DNA from: Poriferisodalis sp965262965
GTDB taxonomy: Bacteria; Actinomycetota; Acidimicrobiia; Acidimicrobiales; Poriferisodalaceae
Length of the DNA stretch: 64,000 bases
Assembly: GCF_965262965.1 (NCBI RefSeq)
Contig: NZ_OZ253573.1
Coordinates: 3,224,001 to 3,288,000 of the forward strand
Reading direction: 5' to 3'
Shown here: positions 32,615 to 41,289 of the stretch, one piece after another
How the letters are laid out: each line of letters begins with the position of its first letter
Numbering within the stretch: the stretch's first letter is position 1
Notes under the pieces: generated by a model
What the model was told of the DNA's origin: nothing
What the model saw: the letters and a program-made list of their open reading frames with translations, nothing else
Database searches by the model: none
Program-made: the position numbers and the translations under genes

Positions 32615-33082
32615 ATGGTGCAACCCATTCCCGACGACTATCCCCGCATTTCGGTCGCGCTGAGCGTCGACGGCGGCGCCGACGCGATCGCCTTCTACAC
32701 CGAGGTGCTCGGCATGGCCGAGCGCATGCGAATTCCTATGGGCGACAAGATCGGCCACTCCGAGCTGACACTTGGCGACTCGCTCATCATGGTTGCTGAC
32801 GAGTTCCCCGAGATGGGGTTCGGCTCGCCAAAGCGCTTGGGCGGGACGCCGGTCAACATGAGCGTGTACGTCGAAGACGTCGATGCAACATTTGGGGCAG
32901 CGCTGGCCGCCGGGGCGACTGAAGTGCGACCCGTCGTCGATCAGTTCTACGGCGACCGCTCCGGCACGATCGAGGATCCGTGGGGCCATCACTGGCACAT
33001 CGCGACCCACGTCGAGGACATCGACCCTGATGAGATGGCTCGACGGTCCGACGCCGCGATGGCCGAGATGTCAGGCGACTGA
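32615..33082 (+). CDS. VOC family (PhnB-like) protein
   Basis: ATG 32615 (TTG 32609 in frame is possible) gives 155 residues. ALSVDGGADAIAFYTEVLGM, VYVEDVDATFGAALAAGA and RSGTIEDPWGHHWHIATH are the paired beta-alpha-beta units of glyoxalase/PhnB proteins; His in GHHWHIATH and Glu in TIEDPWG are the usual metal ligands. Role unknown. It follows the UGSC gene by 63 nt. Confidence 0.8.
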   Translation: MVQPIPDDYPRISVALSVDGGADAIAFYTEVLGMAERMRIPMGDKIGHSELTLGDSLIMVADEFPEMGFGSPKRLGGTPVNMSVYVEDVDATFGAALAAGATEVRPVVDQFYGDRSGTIEDPWGHHWHIATHVEDIDPDEMARRSDAAMAEMSGD

Positions 33083-33129
33083 CGGGCCCCAGATCGAGCT
33101 GAGCCCCGACGCGAGTTCCCGGCGCGATC

Positions 33130-33357
33130 TTGACCCGTCTTGCTGCGGGTGCATTCGTCGTGCAGATGATCTGGGCGTACTTCGACGTTCACGCCCCGAA
33201 CGGCATCTGGCCACACATCTTCCCGGCAGGCGCAGGCTTCGGCGGCCACGGAGGCGAGGTGCCGCTGCTGTGGTTCGCCATCGCCGGGATCATCGGTGTC
33301 CTGGGTGCCCGTAAGTACAGCCTCGAGCGCAAGCTCCTCGGACGCGAACTGCTGTAG
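33130..33357 (+). CDS. Small membrane protein
   Basis: 75 residues from a TTG start with weak support. Two hydrophobic stretches (AAGAFVVQMIWAYF and LLWFAIAGIIGVLGA) and a short basic tail (RKYSLERKLLGRELL) suggest a small two-helix membrane protein. No family recognised. Confidence 0.45.
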   Translation: MTRLAAGAFVVQMIWAYFDVHAPNGIWPHIFPAGAGFGGHGGEVPLLWFAIAGIIGVLGARKYSLERKLLGRELL

Positions 33358-33455
33358 CCACTCCGCTGCGCCCCCTGTAGCTCGCACGGGCACCGCAGCG
33401 CGGGCCGCCCTGCTGCGGCAAGATGCTGCGGACTGCCACAGAAGGGACGCAGCAC

Positions 33456-34499
33456 GTGACGACGACACACAACACTTCGCAGCCGTCGCACCGCATTGAC
33501 GGGGCGACGACGGCCTCAACGCCGGGCGGCTGCGCGGACGAAGCAGCTCAGTTCGAGGAGATGGGCCTGTCGGCGGCCTGGTCGTTCGAGGCATCGCACG
33601 ATCCGTTCCTGCCGCTGGCGCTGGCGTCGGAGCGCACCGAGACCATCGAGCTGGGTACAGCGATTGCTGTGGCCTTCGCCCGCAACCCGATGACCTGCGC
33701 TGTGACGGCATGGGACCTGCACCGGATGAGCGGCGGGAGATTCATCCTCGGCCTTGGCACGCAGATCAAGCCACACATCACCAAGCGATACAGCGAGCCC
33801 TGGTCACGCCCCGCCGAGCGGATGCGGGAGTACATCGAGGCGGTATGCGCCATCTGGCACACCTTCGAGACCGGCGAGCGGCTCAACCACCGCGGCGAGT
33901 TCTACACCCACACCCTCATGACGCCGTTCTTCAATCCGGGCCCGATCGACATGGATCCCCCGGCGATCTACGTCGCCGGCGTCGGCCCCCGCATGGTCGA
34001 GGTGATCGGCGCCGCCGCTGACGGCTTCTTCGTCCATCCCTTCCACACGGCGCAGTTCATGAACGACGTCACGCTGCCGGCGCTGGCTGCGGGTGCGACC
34101 TCCGCAGGGCGTGACATCGGCGATGTCACCGTTGCCTGCCTGACCATCGTCGCGATGGGGGAGAACGACGAGCAGATCGACAAGGCGCGTCGATCGGCGG
34201 CCGGGCAGCTTGCGTTCTACGGATCGACGCCTGCCTATGCGGGTACGCTCGACCACCACGGCTACGACGGGCTGCAGCCCCAGCTCAACACGCTGTCCAA
34301 GCAGGGCAATTGGCGAGAGATGACCGATCTCATCGACGATGATCTGCTCGATCTCGTCGTCGTGTCCGGCACCCCGTCGGAGGTGGGCAGCCAGATCGCG
34401 CAACGCAACACCTTCGCCGACCGCACGACGATGATGTTCTACGGCCCCACCCCGTCCAGCGAAGCAATCGCAGAGGCAGTCGCCGTCGCCAGCGCGTGA
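33456..34499 (+). CDS. LLM class F420-dependent oxidoreductase (TIGR03617-like)
   Basis: GTG 33456 with AAGGGA upstream gives 347 residues. AAQFEEMGLSAAWSFEASHDPFLPL and MSGGRFILGLGTQIKPHITKRY are barrel segments; the GTQIKPHI part matches the TIGR03617-like branch. A family member of this kind is usually F420-dependent, but that is inference. Fifth-kind LLM protein in the window. Confidence 0.83.
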   Translation: MTTTHNTSQPSHRIDGATTASTPGGCADEAAQFEEMGLSAAWSFEASHDPFLPLALASERTETIELGTAIAVAFARNPMTCAVTAWDLHRMSGGRFILGLGTQIKPHITKRYSEPWSRPAERMREYIEAVCAIWHTFETGERLNHRGEFYTHTLMTPFFNPGPIDMDPPAIYVAGVGPRMVEVIGAAADGFFVHPFHTAQFMNDVTLPALAAGATSAGRDIGDVTVACLTIVAMGENDEQIDKARRSAAGQLAFYGSTPAYAGTLDHHGYDGLQPQLNTLSKQGNWREMTDLIDDDLLDLVVVSGTPSEVGSQIAQRNTFADRTTMMFYGPTPSSEAIAEAVAVASA

Positions 34500-34569
34500 T
34501 TCGGACGAGCGTTGACGCGTCGGCAAATTCCGTGCAGTACTCAGCACTAGCCAAAATTCTGGAACGTCC

Positions 34570-36033
34570 ATGGTGTCTGTCCCGAGCGCAGTGCCCATAA
34601 CGCACCTGCACAACGAGTATGACCTGACGTTTCGCCTCTTGGCCGATCCCACGGCATGGCGTGAACGCGTAGTTGAGAAGCTTGTCATCGACGATGCCGA
34701 TGACGTTCGAGTCACATCCTCGTACCAGATCAGACTGCCGCTTCATCTAATACAAGCTTCGTGGCCGTCTTGCCGGTCGGGGGATCACGTCCGGTTGCTG
34801 TTGCCGTTGACGACTCGGCCTAAGGGCGTGCTCTTGGATGTGGATCTTCAAGGTGTTGCTGGCCAGCATTGCGCCTTGCTGCTTAAGCACCAGCTGGCTC
34901 GATTGCAGACTGAATATGTCGCGTGGGCGGCTGCCGAGCGGTGTGGAGATCATCGCCTTCTTGTTGCAGATCCACTGATCTACGCCATCAGTGCGTATAG
35001 CCCATCCATCTGGCAAGCGCACGCCACGCTGGGCAATCGGTGGGGTGAAAGGCGGATGGCCGAGTACCTGACGGACGGACTCGGTTTCGACGTCACCGAG
35101 GATGTAGTTCGCGACCTGCGCGCTGCTGCGCGACCGATCGAGGAACGAATCGGGGCTGCGTCACCAGTCCGGCGGACGAAGGACTCGGTCGCAAGAAACC
35201 TGTTGAGGTGTCTTCCCTTCACAGAATCGAGTCCAGAGGACATCGATGAAGTGTCCAGTTGGGTCGCCGACTTCGGGGAAATGGTCGACGCAGTTGACGA
35301 CAAGACCAAACTCGAGATCGCGGGATACGGCCAACACTGGGACGTGATCGTCGACACGACTATTCCAGTGGATGTGCCGACGAAGATTCAGCTCTCGACC
35401 AAGCGACCATGGCACGATCCTGTTGCACAGCGATCCCAGTGGATTCGGGCACAACACACTGCGGCGCAGCGAGTGATGCTCGGTGACGCGCAGTCCGGGC
35501 ACGCTGAGGTTCATCTCAACGATCATGGCGTCCGTTTGGCCGCGCGACCCCACCTTCGAGCGCCCGATGGTCGCAGGGTCAAGATCCCGACCGTTGACGC
35601 TGTCCGTTGGACTGACGACACGATCTCGGTGTACGCCGCTGGCGACGACGTGCCCGCCTTCTTGGACATGAGTGTCCGGATGGCCCTCCGGACACCGATG
35701 CGAGTCTTTCTTTGGTTGCTCGTCGGACTCGGAATATTCTCATTCGTACTGGCGTTCCTCGTCGACGTTGAGAACTTGTTCGCGGACGCACCGGCACTGC
35801 TCGTGGTTCCGATCGCTGGCTCCATCTTGTTATCGCGACCCGCGACGGGTGTTGCAGAGCGCCTGCAGCGCGTCTTGAGGGGAGCGATTGTTGCCGTCGT
35901 GCTACTCGTCTGCTGCGTCTTGGTGGCACGATGGGCAGTACGCGCGCTCGTATCGGATGAAGAACCGACTCAAGATGAGGAATCCGAGACTGTCGCTTGG
36001 AAGGACGCTGCTCGTGACACCCCTCTCTTATGA
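34570..36033 (+). CDS. Membrane protein of unknown function
   Basis: 487 residues. The first about 370 are soluble with no motif that I recognise (HLHNEYDLTFRLLADP at the start). Three hydrophobic segments follow: VFLWLLVGLGIFSFVLAFLV, APALLVVPIAGSILL and GAIVAVVLLVCCVLVARWA. A charged 30-residue tail then ends the protein, which is thus tail-anchored with a large N-terminal domain. The gene stands alone between an LLM enzyme and the 56-aa protein, with a somewhat lower G/C bias at third positions than its neighbours, which may mean recent acquisition. Confidence 0.6.
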   Translation: MVSVPSAVPITHLHNEYDLTFRLLADPTAWRERVVEKLVIDDADDVRVTSSYQIRLPLHLIQASWPSCRSGDHVRLLLPLTTRPKGVLLDVDLQGVAGQHCALLLKHQLARLQTEYVAWAAAERCGDHRLLVADPLIYAISAYSPSIWQAHATLGNRWGERRMAEYLTDGLGFDVTEDVVRDLRAAARPIEERIGAASPVRRTKDSVARNLLRCLPFTESSPEDIDEVSSWVADFGEMVDAVDDKTKLEIAGYGQHWDVIVDTTIPVDVPTKIQLSTKRPWHDPVAQRSQWIRAQHTAAQRVMLGDAQSGHAEVHLNDHGVRLAARPHLRAPDGRRVKIPTVDAVRWTDDTISVYAAGDDVPAFLDMSVRMALRTPMRVFLWLLVGLGIFSFVLAFLVDVENLFADAPALLVVPIAGSILLSRPATGVAERLQRVLRGAIVAVVLLVCCVLVARWAVRALVSDEEPTQDEESETVAWKDAARDTPLL

Positions 36034-36128
36034 TCGAATCTGATACACCGGTGCGCTCGAAGTGTGTCGGTCGCGAGACACCAAGATTCGTACATCGGTG
36101 AACGCACGCGAGGATCGAGGGGACGACG

Positions 36129-36299
36129 ATGGCCAAGAATGGTGAACCGGGTCAAGGACGCGTCGGCGCCGTACGCAATCGTTCTCAGGTGCAAAACTCG
36201 CGTACCAATCTGTGGGTCAAGCGCGACCTTTCATCTGGGCGCTTCGTCAAGGCAAAGAAATCCGGTGGTTCATTCAAGGGAGTGCGGCGCGAGCGCTAA
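36129..36299 (+). CDS. Small conserved protein (56 aa)
   Basis: GAGGGG lies 6 nt before ATG 36129. The sequence opens MAKNGEPGQGRVGAVRNRSQ, then carries NLWVKRD, SGRFVKAKKSGG and ends FKGVRRER. It matches the pattern of a widespread small basic protein (RNRSQV-x-N ... KR/TKRD ... GRF-x-K-x-SG). Function unknown, perhaps nucleic-acid binding from its charge. It is too short for many ORF tracks. Confidence 0.7.
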   Translation: MAKNGEPGQGRVGAVRNRSQVQNSRTNLWVKRDLSSGRFVKAKKSGGSFKGVRRER

Positions 36300-36329
36300 C
36301 GGCCATCGACCTATCGCAGCCAGTACCGC

Positions 36330-36992
36330 GTGAACGAGCCAGCCGAGGTGCCACCCGGCCTGCGCCGGCGGGCCAATGGGACTCAGGCGTGCTGGTGGGG
36401 TGAAGGCCATGACGACTACGAGGCGTATCACGACATCGAGTGGGGCGTGCCCGTGGTTGACGACGTGCGTCTGTACGAGAAGATGTGCCTGGAGGGCTTT
36501 CAGTCCGGGCTCTCCTGGCTGACAATCCTGCGCAAGCGGGAGAACTTCCGAACGGTGTTTAGCGGGTTCGACTTCGAGGCGGTGACCAGTTTCGGCGATG
36601 CCGACATCCGGCGGCTGTTGGGCGATGCAGGCATCGTGAGGCACCGCGGCAAGATCGAGGCCACGATCAACAATGCCCGTGCGGCGCTCGACACCGTTGA
36701 GGCGCACGGCAGCCTCGCGGCCTTCTTCTGGTCCTTCGAGCCGAGCCTGGCCGAACGTCCCGCTGTTGTCGACCACGAAGCACTCATGTCGATGTCGTCG
36801 ACACCGCACTCGACGGCACTCAGCAAGGCGCTCCGCAAGCTGGGCTGGCGGTTCGTCGGTCCCACCACGTGTTACGCCCTCATGCAGGCGTCAGGCATCG
36901 TCAACGATCACATCGAGGGCTGCCACCGCCGGCCTGTCATTGAGACCGCACGAGATGCGCTTTCGCGGCCGGTGGGCGCTGGGTTCGACTGA
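36330..36992 (+). CDS. tag: DNA-3-methyladenine glycosylase I
   Basis: 220 residues from GTG 36330. ACWWGEGHDDYEAYHDIEWGVP and LYEKMCLEGFQSGLSW are the hallmark N-terminal segments; the C-terminal half has the zinc-snap His/Cys residues (GIVNDHIEGCHRR) and a Trp-rich recognition pocket. It removes 3-methyladenine from alkylated DNA. It lies 31 nt after the small 56-aa gene and just before the IS30 remnant. Confidence 0.88.
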   Translation: MNEPAEVPPGLRRRANGTQACWWGEGHDDYEAYHDIEWGVPVVDDVRLYEKMCLEGFQSGLSWLTILRKRENFRTVFSGFDFEAVTSFGDADIRRLLGDAGIVRHRGKIEATINNARAALDTVEAHGSLAAFFWSFEPSLAERPAVVDHEALMSMSSTPHSTALSKALRKLGWRFVGPTTCYALMQASGIVNDHIEGCHRRPVIETARDALSRPVGAGFD

Positions 36993-37029
36993 AAGCAGAT
37001 GGCGATCACACCCTTGTCGAGCAAGCGTC

Positions 37030-37884
37030 GGCAAGCTCTACCGGTGGTTGCAAGTGAGTTGTGTGTAGGTGTCGTGTGCTGATTGCCAGTGGTGGAGTCG
37101 GCGGGGCATGTGGTTGAGTTTGTCCTCGATGACCGCAAGGCGCAGTTGTGCGATGTCGAGATTGGTGCCTTTGGGGAGCCATCAGCGCAGCAGTGCGTTG
37201 GTGTGCTCGTTGGTGGGTCGCTGCCACGGCGAGCGCGGCTCGCAGAACAACACCTCGATGCCGAGCGCTGCTTCGACGTCGGCCCAGCGGGCCATCTCGC
37301 GGCCTTGGTCCCAGGTGAGGGTGCGCACGAGCGCTGCGGGCTGACGGCCCAGCGCCGCGGTGACCGCGGCGGCGACGGCCGGCGCGCCGTAGCCGTCGGG
37401 CAGCGCCGCGGTGACCGCGTAGCGGCTGGTGCGCTCCACAATCGTGACCGCGGCGGTGAGGTTCGCTTTGCCGACGATGAGGTCGCGGTCCCAGTGGCCG
37501 GGCTGCGTGCGGTCCTCGACGTCGTCGGGCCGGTCGGCTATCGGCCGGTATTGCCCCAGCGGACTGGGCTTTTGGGCCTGCGCGACACTGCGCGGCCGAC
37601 GGCGCCGGCAGCGCCGCGGCAGCTTCGCCCAGGAGCCCGCGGCCAGGCCGCTGCGCGCGTCGTTCGCGTAGCACGCCCGGTAGATGGTCTCCGCGCACAC
37701 GCTCATACCCGCCTCGCGCAGGTCCGCCGCCGCGGCGTGCGGCGACCAGCGCAGCCTCAAGCGCTCATCGACCGCCGCGGCCAGCATCAGCCTCGCTGCC
37801 ATACTCGACACCTCCATCGGTCGGCTGCATGTGTTGGCAACGGCCATCATGACCGTTCACTTGCAACCACCGATGGAGTTCGCC
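37030..37884 (-). mobile_element. Defective IS30-family element
   Basis: Terminal inverted repeats of 28 bp (37030-37057 and 37857-37884) match at 24 of 28 positions; both read ggc at the outer end and share cggtggttgcaagtga at the inner end. Between them is a transposase gene that lacks its N-terminal part and has an internal stop. At 855 bp it is shorter than a usual IS30 (1.0-1.2 kb). No target duplication could be made out. Confidence 0.75.
37038..37850 (-). pseudogene. IS30-family transposase, N-terminally truncated with nonsense codon
   Basis: The DDE residues are kept (GHWDRDLIVGK, LTWDQGREMARW, SPWQRPTNEHTNALLR). The helix-turn-helix N-terminus of IS30 transposases (about 100 residues) is absent. 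After NALLR a TGA (37184-37182) is followed in frame by WLPKGTNLDIAQLRL, which is the normal IS30 continuation; Gln or Arg is usual at the TGA. Not a Sec codon: no downstream hairpin and no redox motif. Confidence 0.75.
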
Positions 37885-37889
37885 GTGGT

Positions 37890-40800
37890 TTATTGGGTGC
37901 TGTTGGTGAGTGTGCGTGCTTGGTGTCCGACTTTTTGGGCGGTCCGCCAGCGGTTCGGGCCGGCGATGCGGGTAATGCGGTCGCGGTCGGCGATTTTGGC
38001 GGCGGGCACCGCGGCTTGGCCGCCGATGACGTAGCCGCCATCTGCTGCTGCGGCCAGCCGTGTCGCTTGGCTGTGGGGCATGGGCGCTTCGCGTGCGCCG
38101 GCCAGTATCACGCAGTCGGTGCCGATGATCCCTGCCAGGGTGACTGCTGAGTAGATGTCGGATTGTGCCTTGGCATCCGAAGCCACCACGATGGGCGTGT
38201 CCCCGGAGCAGTCCGACGCCACCCACGGGTGTGCGCCGGCCAGGTGCAGCCCTGGCGCGCCGACGTCTGCGGGCAGCGGCGCCGGTTGGGCAGCAGACGC
38301 CTCCGCGGGAGTGCCTCCGGCCAGTCGGATCGCTTGATCGCCGACCTTCTGCGCAGTCGACCACCGGTTGCCGCCCCAGATTCGTGACATATCGCGGTCA
38401 CCGAGCTTGGCGGGGGGCACTGCTGCTGGGCCGCCGACGACGTAGCCGCCGTGTGCTGCTGCGGCGAGCCGTGCGGCTTGGCTTTGGGGCATGGACGCTT
38501 CGCGGGCGCCGGCGAGCACTATGCAGTCCGTGCCGATGATCCCTGCCAGGGTGACTGCTGAGTAGATGTCCGACTGCGCGTCGGCGTCGGAGGCCACGAT
38601 GATCGGCACGTCGCCGGAGCAGTCCGATGCCACCCACGGGTGTGCGCCGGCCAGGTGCAGCCCGGGCGCGTCGACGTCCGCGGGCACAGCGAAGAAGGCG
38701 ACACGGTAGGTCTTGGTGCGGCTGGCGTCGGCGGAGGTCACCGTGACGGTGATCTGCGCGAGGCCGCCGAGCGCGACCTGGTGGCCGCCGTCGGCGTCGC
38801 TGTCGCCGGGCTTGATCTCGACATCGGCGCGGCGCTGTGTCGCTTCGGCGGTCACGACGGTCTCGGTCACGCCCTCGGCGACGGCGACATAGTCGGTGCG
38901 GTCGCGGTCGAACCCGCCGAAGTCGACGCCGCTGAGCCAGAGCGCGGCGAGGCGCGCGTCGATGGCGTCGGGCATGTTGTAGGTGTAGACGCGGCGGTCC
39001 CTGTCGTCGACCACGTACATGACGTCGCCGTCGGACCAGATCCCGCTAGGACTGCTGTTGCCGGCGCCGGAAAGCTCCCCGAACTCCTCACGAGGGACAC
39101 GCTCGAGAAGCCGCGGCTCGCCGCTGTCGGCCTGCGCGGCGCTGACCGCGCCCGGCTGCGCGGGCACGACGGGCAGCCGGTAGGCGAACAGACGCTCGGC
39201 GCCATGATCGGAGACCCAGACAGTGACACCGTCGGACCACAGGTCGCGGGGATCGCTGTTGGCGCGGTCGAGCAGGTAGCGCGCGAGCAGATGCCCGCCC
39301 GCCAGGTCATAGGCGAAAAGCGCCCGCGCCCGGTCCAGCACCCACAAGGTCCCGCCGTCGGACCAGATGCCGCGCACATCGCCGTTGGCCTGATCCAACG
39401 CGATCTCGCGCTCGGCGAGGCGGTCGCCGCTGTCGAGATCGTAGGCGAAGACACGGTCCTGGCCGCTGTCGGACACCCAGACGGTCCCCGTCCGGGACCA
39501 CAAGCCGCGAGGGGCGCGGTTCGCGTCGTCGAGCACGAACTCGCTCCCCTCGACCCGCTCGCCCGTGCCCAGGCCGTAGGCGTAGACCTCGCCGTCGCCG
39601 TCGCTGTCGGCGATCCAGAAAACGGCACCGTCGGACCACGAACCCGTCGGCCGGCCCTGACCGCCGTCGAGGCTCTCGATGTCATGTTCCACCGTCCACT
39701 CAAAATCCACAAGACTCGGCCTGGCCCTGCCGCCGCCGCCATCGGTGTCGGGCACCGGGAAGAACGGCACGCTGCGGGTGGGCGGGCTGGCGGCGGGCGG
39801 GCCGGTGCGGCCCGAGCCCGACGGCGACCAACCGCTGGGCGTCTCCCCGTTGAGAGCCCGCACCCGAACCTCGTAGGCCGTGCCGGCGGACAGGCCCGTG
39901 ATCGTCGCCGACGTAGACGTCCCCGAATGCGACCACGACATGAACACACCGCTCGAACCCGCCCGATACTGGACGCCGTAGCCGACCAGCGCGGGTCCCC
40001 CGTCGCGGCCCGGCGCGCTCCAGCTCGCATCCAGGCTCGTCGTCGAGCCCGACGTCGCCGACACCGCCGGCGCGACAGGCCGCGACGGCGCCTCGGCCGC
40101 GTCGGTGAGGGCGATAGTGACCGCCACCGTGCCGCTGGCCGTGCCGTCCGAGACCTTGATCGTCACCGAATAGCTGTTCTTGATCTCGAAGTCATAATTC
40201 ACGCCCGACTTCGTCTTGATACGCCGCGTCGCCGCATCGAAGCTGAACGAGCCGCGGTCCGCGCCCTCCATCGTGTAAGTCAGCGTGTCGCCCGAATCCG
40301 CGTCGGTCGCCGCCGGAACAGCCGCGCCCACATTCACGCCCGCCGCCGCGTTCTCCTCAACGCTGCGCGCCAGCGAAGAGGCCGAGAACACCGGCGCGCT
40401 GTTGGCGGGCGGCGCATTCGCGTAGCCCTTGAGCTCCATGGACAGCAGCAATACATGCGGACTTTCCCAATTGTTATCCGCAATAGCCCACGATAACCGT
40501 GTATCGGCGAGGGACCAGCCCGCCAGACCCGTCTGAGCGTTGCTGCTCGTAAAACTGAAGCTCGTGGTGGGTATTCCAGTGACGCCGTCGTTGACGGACA
40601 CCCAGTAGACCGTGCTCGCCGAAAGGGTGGTGTTCGCCGGCACCGTGAAGGTGTTCACGGCGCCATCGGTGAGGGTGGCCGGGTTCGTGAGCAGAGCGAC
40701 CTCATCGCCTGGTTGGTCACTGCGGTTGTTCTCCCGGATTTTGACCGCCGTCCCATGACCGAAAAATTGAAGTGCTGCATCGTTCAGATGAATGCGGACC

Positions 40801-41039
40801 TCAGACAGCGTGTATCCGCCGGTGTTGCTCCCAGTCGTGAAGCTCTGCGCCTGGAAATAATTGCTGAATCCTCCGCTAAGAGTCTGGCCGGCGTTCGACA
40901 CCAGCGTCACCGTGGTCTGCGCCTGCGCCTGGGCCGGGGGCGTGGCCATAGCCAGCGTCGTGAGCAGCAGCAGGAACGCGGCCAGCGCACCCGTCGGCCG
41001 GCGCGGGCGGGCGCGGCCGTTGCGGATGGCGCGAGTCAC
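37890..41039 (-). CDS. Secreted multidomain adhesin-like protein
   Basis: 1049 residues. A signal peptide (ALAAFLLLLTTLAMATPPAQA) is followed by a choice-of-anchor-like beta domain (about 40-205), a cadherin-like repeat (about 210-310; SVEENAAAGVNVGA and DADSGDTLTYTM), FN3 (about 315-410), then five WSDG-type repeats (about 450-690; GLWSRTGTVWVSDSGQ, GIWSDGGTLWVLDRA and others). Then come a cadherin-like beta-sandwich (about 705-800) and two about 120-residue cell-wall-binding-like repeats at the C-terminus. It is likely a surface adhesin. Its stop is only 6 bp from the IS30 right end. Confidence 0.75.
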   Translation of the reverse strand: MTRAIRNGRARPRRPTGALAAFLLLLTTLAMATPPAQAQAQTTVTLVSNAGQTLSGGFSNYFQAQSFTTGSNTGGYTLSEVRIHLNDAALQFFGHGTAVKIRENNRSDQPGDEVALLTNPATLTDGAVNTFTVPANTTLSASTVYWVSVNDGVTGIPTTSFSFTSSNAQTGLAGWSLADTRLSWAIADNNWESPHVLLLSMELKGYANAPPANSAPVFSASSLARSVEENAAAGVNVGAAVPAATDADSGDTLTYTMEGADRGSFSFDAATRRIKTKSGVNYDFEIKNSYSVTIKVSDGTASGTVAVTIALTDAAEAPSRPVAPAVSATSGSTTSLDASWSAPGRDGGPALVGYGVQYRAGSSGVFMSWSHSGTSTSATITGLSAGTAYEVRVRALNGETPSGWSPSGSGRTGPPAASPPTRSVPFFPVPDTDGGGGRARPSLVDFEWTVEHDIESLDGGQGRPTGSWSDGAVFWIADSDGDGEVYAYGLGTGERVEGSEFVLDDANRAPRGLWSRTGTVWVSDSGQDRVFAYDLDSGDRLAEREIALDQANGDVRGIWSDGGTLWVLDRARALFAYDLAGGHLLARYLLDRANSDPRDLWSDGVTVWVSDHGAERLFAYRLPVVPAQPGAVSAAQADSGEPRLLERVPREEFGELSGAGNSSPSGIWSDGDVMYVVDDRDRRVYTYNMPDAIDARLAALWLSGVDFGGFDRDRTDYVAVAEGVTETVVTAEATQRRADVEIKPGDSDADGGHQVALGGLAQITVTVTSADASRTKTYRVAFFAVPADVDAPGLHLAGAHPWVASDCSGDVPIIVASDADAQSDIYSAVTLAGIIGTDCIVLAGAREASMPQSQAARLAAAAHGGYVVGGPAAVPPAKLGDRDMSRIWGGNRWSTAQKVGDQAIRLAGGTPAEASAAQPAPLPADVGAPGLHLAGAHPWVASDCSGDTPIVVASDAKAQSDIYSAVTLAGIIGTDCVILAGAREAPMPHSQATRLAAAADGGYVIGGQAAVPAAKIADRDRITRIAGPNRWRTAQKVGHQARTLTNSTQ
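37911..38687 (-). repeat. Tandem duplication of the C-terminal cell-wall-binding-like repeat
   Basis: Two units of about 370 bp (approximately 37911-38280 and 38320-38687) encode nearly identical segments: APGLHLAGAHPWVASDCSGD, SDIYSAVTLAGIIGTDC and NRW-x-TAQKVG. Near-identity at DNA level suggests recent duplication or gene conversion. The boundaries are estimated. Confidence 0.7.
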
Positions 41040-41270
41040 CGCGAGACCGGCGTCCGCGAGCCGCCCAGCAGTCCGATCGGCTCGCGGATAGCGCTGCCAA
41101 CGAGATGGGGGAGAGAGAGGCGGTCCCGCGCCGTCGAGCCGGCCCGCCCCCGGCTCTCATAGCGCGGACAAGACGAGTCGTTCACCGCTTGATTCACCGC
41201 AACATCTTCAGTCAAAGACCTCTGCATCAAAAAAGAAAGCTACCGCGGCAAACCAACCCCGGGCAACGAC

Positions 41271-41289
41271 GGCAAGCTCTAGCGGTGGT
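41271..41289 (+). repeat. Solitary IS30 terminal repeat
   Basis: ggcaagctctagcggtggt differs from the left end of the IS30 element at 37030-37048 at one position, in the same orientation, with no element attached. It marks the point where the ParB-like pseudogene (minus strand) loses similarity to its family. Confidence 0.6.

Noticed and set aside
37182..37184. In-frame TGA in the IS30 transposase as a second Sec codon
   Set aside because: No hairpin follows, the neighbouring residues are not redox motifs and the element is truncated at its other end, so it is a plain nonsense mutation.
38640..40496. 618-codon plus-strand open frame over the adhesin gene
   Set aside because: Antisense of a recognised multidomain secreted protein; no start signals and no motifs.
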